64,000 nt of DNA from Nostoc sp. UHCC 0926 (GTDB taxonomy: Bacteria > Cyanobacteriota > Cyanobacteriia > Cyanobacteriales > Nostocaceae): assembly GCF_028623165.1 (NCBI RefSeq), contig NZ_CP117768.1, forward strand, positions 2,232,001 to 2,296,000, read 5' to 3'. Position 1 is the first letter of the stretch. The number at the start of each line of letters is the position of its first letter. Position numbers and translations under genes: made by a program. Under the pieces are notes generated by a model that was given only the letters and a program-made list of their open reading frames with translations, did no database searches and was not told the origin of the DNA. Below are positions 62,729-64,000 of the stretch, piece by piece.

Positions 62729-64000
62729 ATGTCCAGCATTCCTCTTGACAAAAGTAACTCTCATGTTGTCGTTATCGGTGCCGGAATAGGTGGACTGACT
62801 GCTGGAGCATTATTAGCTCATAGAGGTTACAGTGTCTTAATTTTGGATCAGGCCCTCGTACCCGGAGGCTGTGCTTCGACGTTTAAACGGCAGGGATTTA
62901 CCTTCGATGTGGGAGCAACTCAGGTGGCTGGGTTGGAACCAGGGGGAATTCACCACCGCATTTTCTCAGAATTGTCAATAGATTTACCGCCAGCAACGCC
63001 TTGTGATCCTGCTTGTGCGGTCTATTTACCTGGCGAAAGCACACCGATTAATGTCTGGCGCGACCAAGAGAAATGGCAAGAGGAACGACAAAAACAGTTT
63101 CCTGGTAGCGAACCGTTCTGGCAATTGATGGCAACTTTATTTAATGCCAGTTGGGAATTTCAAGGACGCGATCCGGTGCTACCACCACGTAATTTATGGG
63201 ATTTGTGGCAGCTAACGCAAGCGGTGCGTCCCAGTACATTAATTACTGTACCCTTCACTTTGTTTACGGTAGGAGACGCTTTACGCTTATGTGGACTGGG
63301 AAATGACCAGCGATTGAGGACTTTTTTAGATTTGCAATTGAAGTTGTATTCCCAGGTGGATGCAGAAAAGACAGCATTACTTTATGCTGCCACAGCATTG
63401 AGTGTATCCCAACTGCCCCAAGGATTGTTTCACCTCCAGGGAAGTATGCAAGTACTAAGCGATCGCCTGGTACAATCCTTAGAAAGAGATGGCGGCAAAT
63501 TGTTGATGCGCCACACTGTAGAAGAAATTAAAGTAGAAAATGGCAAAGCTACTGCTGTAGTCATTAGAAATCAGAAAACTGGCGAAGTCTGGACAGAAGC
63601 AGCTGACCACATAGTTACCAATGTCACCGTGCAAAACTTGGTGCAGTTGTTGGGACAAGCCCCATCTGGTTATCAAAACCGGGTGGAAAAACTGCCCCAA
63701 GCATCGAGTGCGTTTGTGATTTATTTGGGTGTAGATGCCAGCGCGATTCCGCCTGGATGCCCTCCCCATCTGCAATTTATGTATGATGCTGATGGCCCGA
63801 TTGGCGAGAATAATTCCCTATTTGTTTCCGTCAGTCATCCTGGAGACGGTCGCGCCCCAAATGGTAAAGCCACAATTATTGCTTCTTCATTTGTCGATCC
63901 TGCACAGTGGTGGCAGACTGAAGATTATCAAGGACTAAAAGAAAAGTTTACCCAAGAAGCGATCGCTCGTCTTGCCCAATACTTCTATCTCAAACCAGAA
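62729..64000 (+). CDS. crtD: CrtD-type carotenoid C-3',4' desaturase (3' end outside window)
   Basis: FAD-dependent carotenoid desaturase/isomerase. 424 residues are visible and the frame is open to the edge. N-terminal dinucleotide-binding motif VVVIGAGIGGLTAGALLAHRGYSVLILDQ, then PGGCASTFKRQGFTFDVGAT, typical of CrtI/CrtD-like and CRTISO proteins; the central and LPQGLFHLQGSMQVLSDRLV regions also match. Choice of CrtD over CRTISO/CrtO is based on overall pattern and is moderate. In Anabaena CrtD-type desaturation leads to myxol, whose glycoside carries fucose; gmd-fcl in the same window is suggestive but distant. Confidence 0.72.
   Translation, partial: MSSIPLDKSNSHVVVIGAGIGGLTAGALLAHRGYSVLILDQALVPGGCASTFKRQGFTFDVGATQVAGLEPGGIHHRIFSELSIDLPPATPCDPACAVYLPGESTPINVWRDQEKWQEERQKQFPGSEPFWQLMATLFNASWEFQGRDPVLPPRNLWDLWQLTQAVRPSTLITVPFTLFTVGDALRLCGLGNDQRLRTFLDLQLKLYSQVDAEKTALLYAATALSVSQLPQGLFHLQGSMQVLSDRLVQSLERDGGKLLMRHTVEEIKVENGKATAVVIRNQKTGEVWTEAADHIVTNVTVQNLVQLLGQAPSGYQNRVEKLPQASSAFVIYLGVDASAIPPGCPPHLQFMYDADGPIGENNSLFVSVSHPGDGRAPNGKATIIASSFVDPAQWWQTEDYQGLKEKFTQEAIARLAQYFYLKPE

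Noticed and set aside
1-64000. tRNA or rRNA genes
   Set aside because: Intergenic regions were read for T-loop (GGTTCGAATCC-like) and acceptor pairings; none was convincing.

Overview
This is a 64-kb chromosomal stretch from a filamentous, probably heterocyst-forming cyanobacterium of the Nostoc/Anabaena type. The evidence is the very frequent HIP1 octamer GCGATCGC, heptameric repeats such as CCAAAAT and TTTTAGAT between genes, dispersed palindromes of the GCGTCTC-TAGAGAA type, and a cyanobacterial gene set (CobT-like protein, DUF2232, DUF151, DUF2808, CrtD-like desaturase, PirA-like protein, many Uma2 proteins). No rRNA, tRNA, CRISPR array or complete insertion sequence was seen. The first gene-sized signal begins at 167 and the last gene runs off the right edge.

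Layout. 1-8 kb: M23 peptidase, riboflavin synthase, DUF151 nuclease, ferredoxin-type aldo/keto reductase, an ABC exporter with a broken 5' end, a frameshifted Uma2 gene and a hicAB toxin-antitoxin pair. 8-16.5 kb: dGTPase, a remnant of a U32 peptidase, a methyltransferase, a periplasmic binding lipoprotein, a CobT-like protein carrying an in-frame repeat insertion, DUF2232, and a Crp-family regulator with a frame break at an A9 run. 17-21 kb: a 1359-residue protein with an actin/Hsp70-type ATPase at its C-terminal half. 21-30 kb: a polysaccharide/GDP-fucose region (two sugar transferases, gmd, fcl, GT4 glycosyltransferase, sugar ABC permease, epimerase). 30-45 kb: lactonase, Lhr-type helicase, DoxX, DUF2808, Uma2, flavin disulfide reductase, a large PA14/Calx-beta/sugar dehydrogenase, MgtE and a PGM1-type ATP-grasp ligase. 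45-53 kb: a nest of repeats, a Ser/Thr kinase with repeated DxT modules, an orphan contractile-injection-system gene pair (DUF4255 + AAA ATPase), and an alpha-L-fucosidase remnant. 53-64 kb: SAM hydrolase, pirA with a canonical NtcA promoter, Uma2, a C5 methyltransferase/restriction enzyme operon, aspS, DUF29, a 42-bp minisatellite, a pentapeptide membrane protein and a partial crtD.

How it works together. Most genes are housekeeping or single-gene units. Real functional groups are gmd-fcl with the nearby sugar transferases and GT4 enzyme (cell-surface or carotenoid fucosylation), the restriction-modification pair, hicAB, and the DUF4255-AAA pair. The pirA promoter ties that gene to nitrogen control.

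The main caution is that four genes are broken by a single base, each at or beside a homopolymer (A9, A9, C4, T5). They could be true decay, slippage-controlled expression, or sequencing error, and should be checked before any of these genes is called a pseudogene. Mobile DNA is represented by three MITE-like families with clear terminal inverted repeats, plus short palindromes inserted in frame inside coding sequences.
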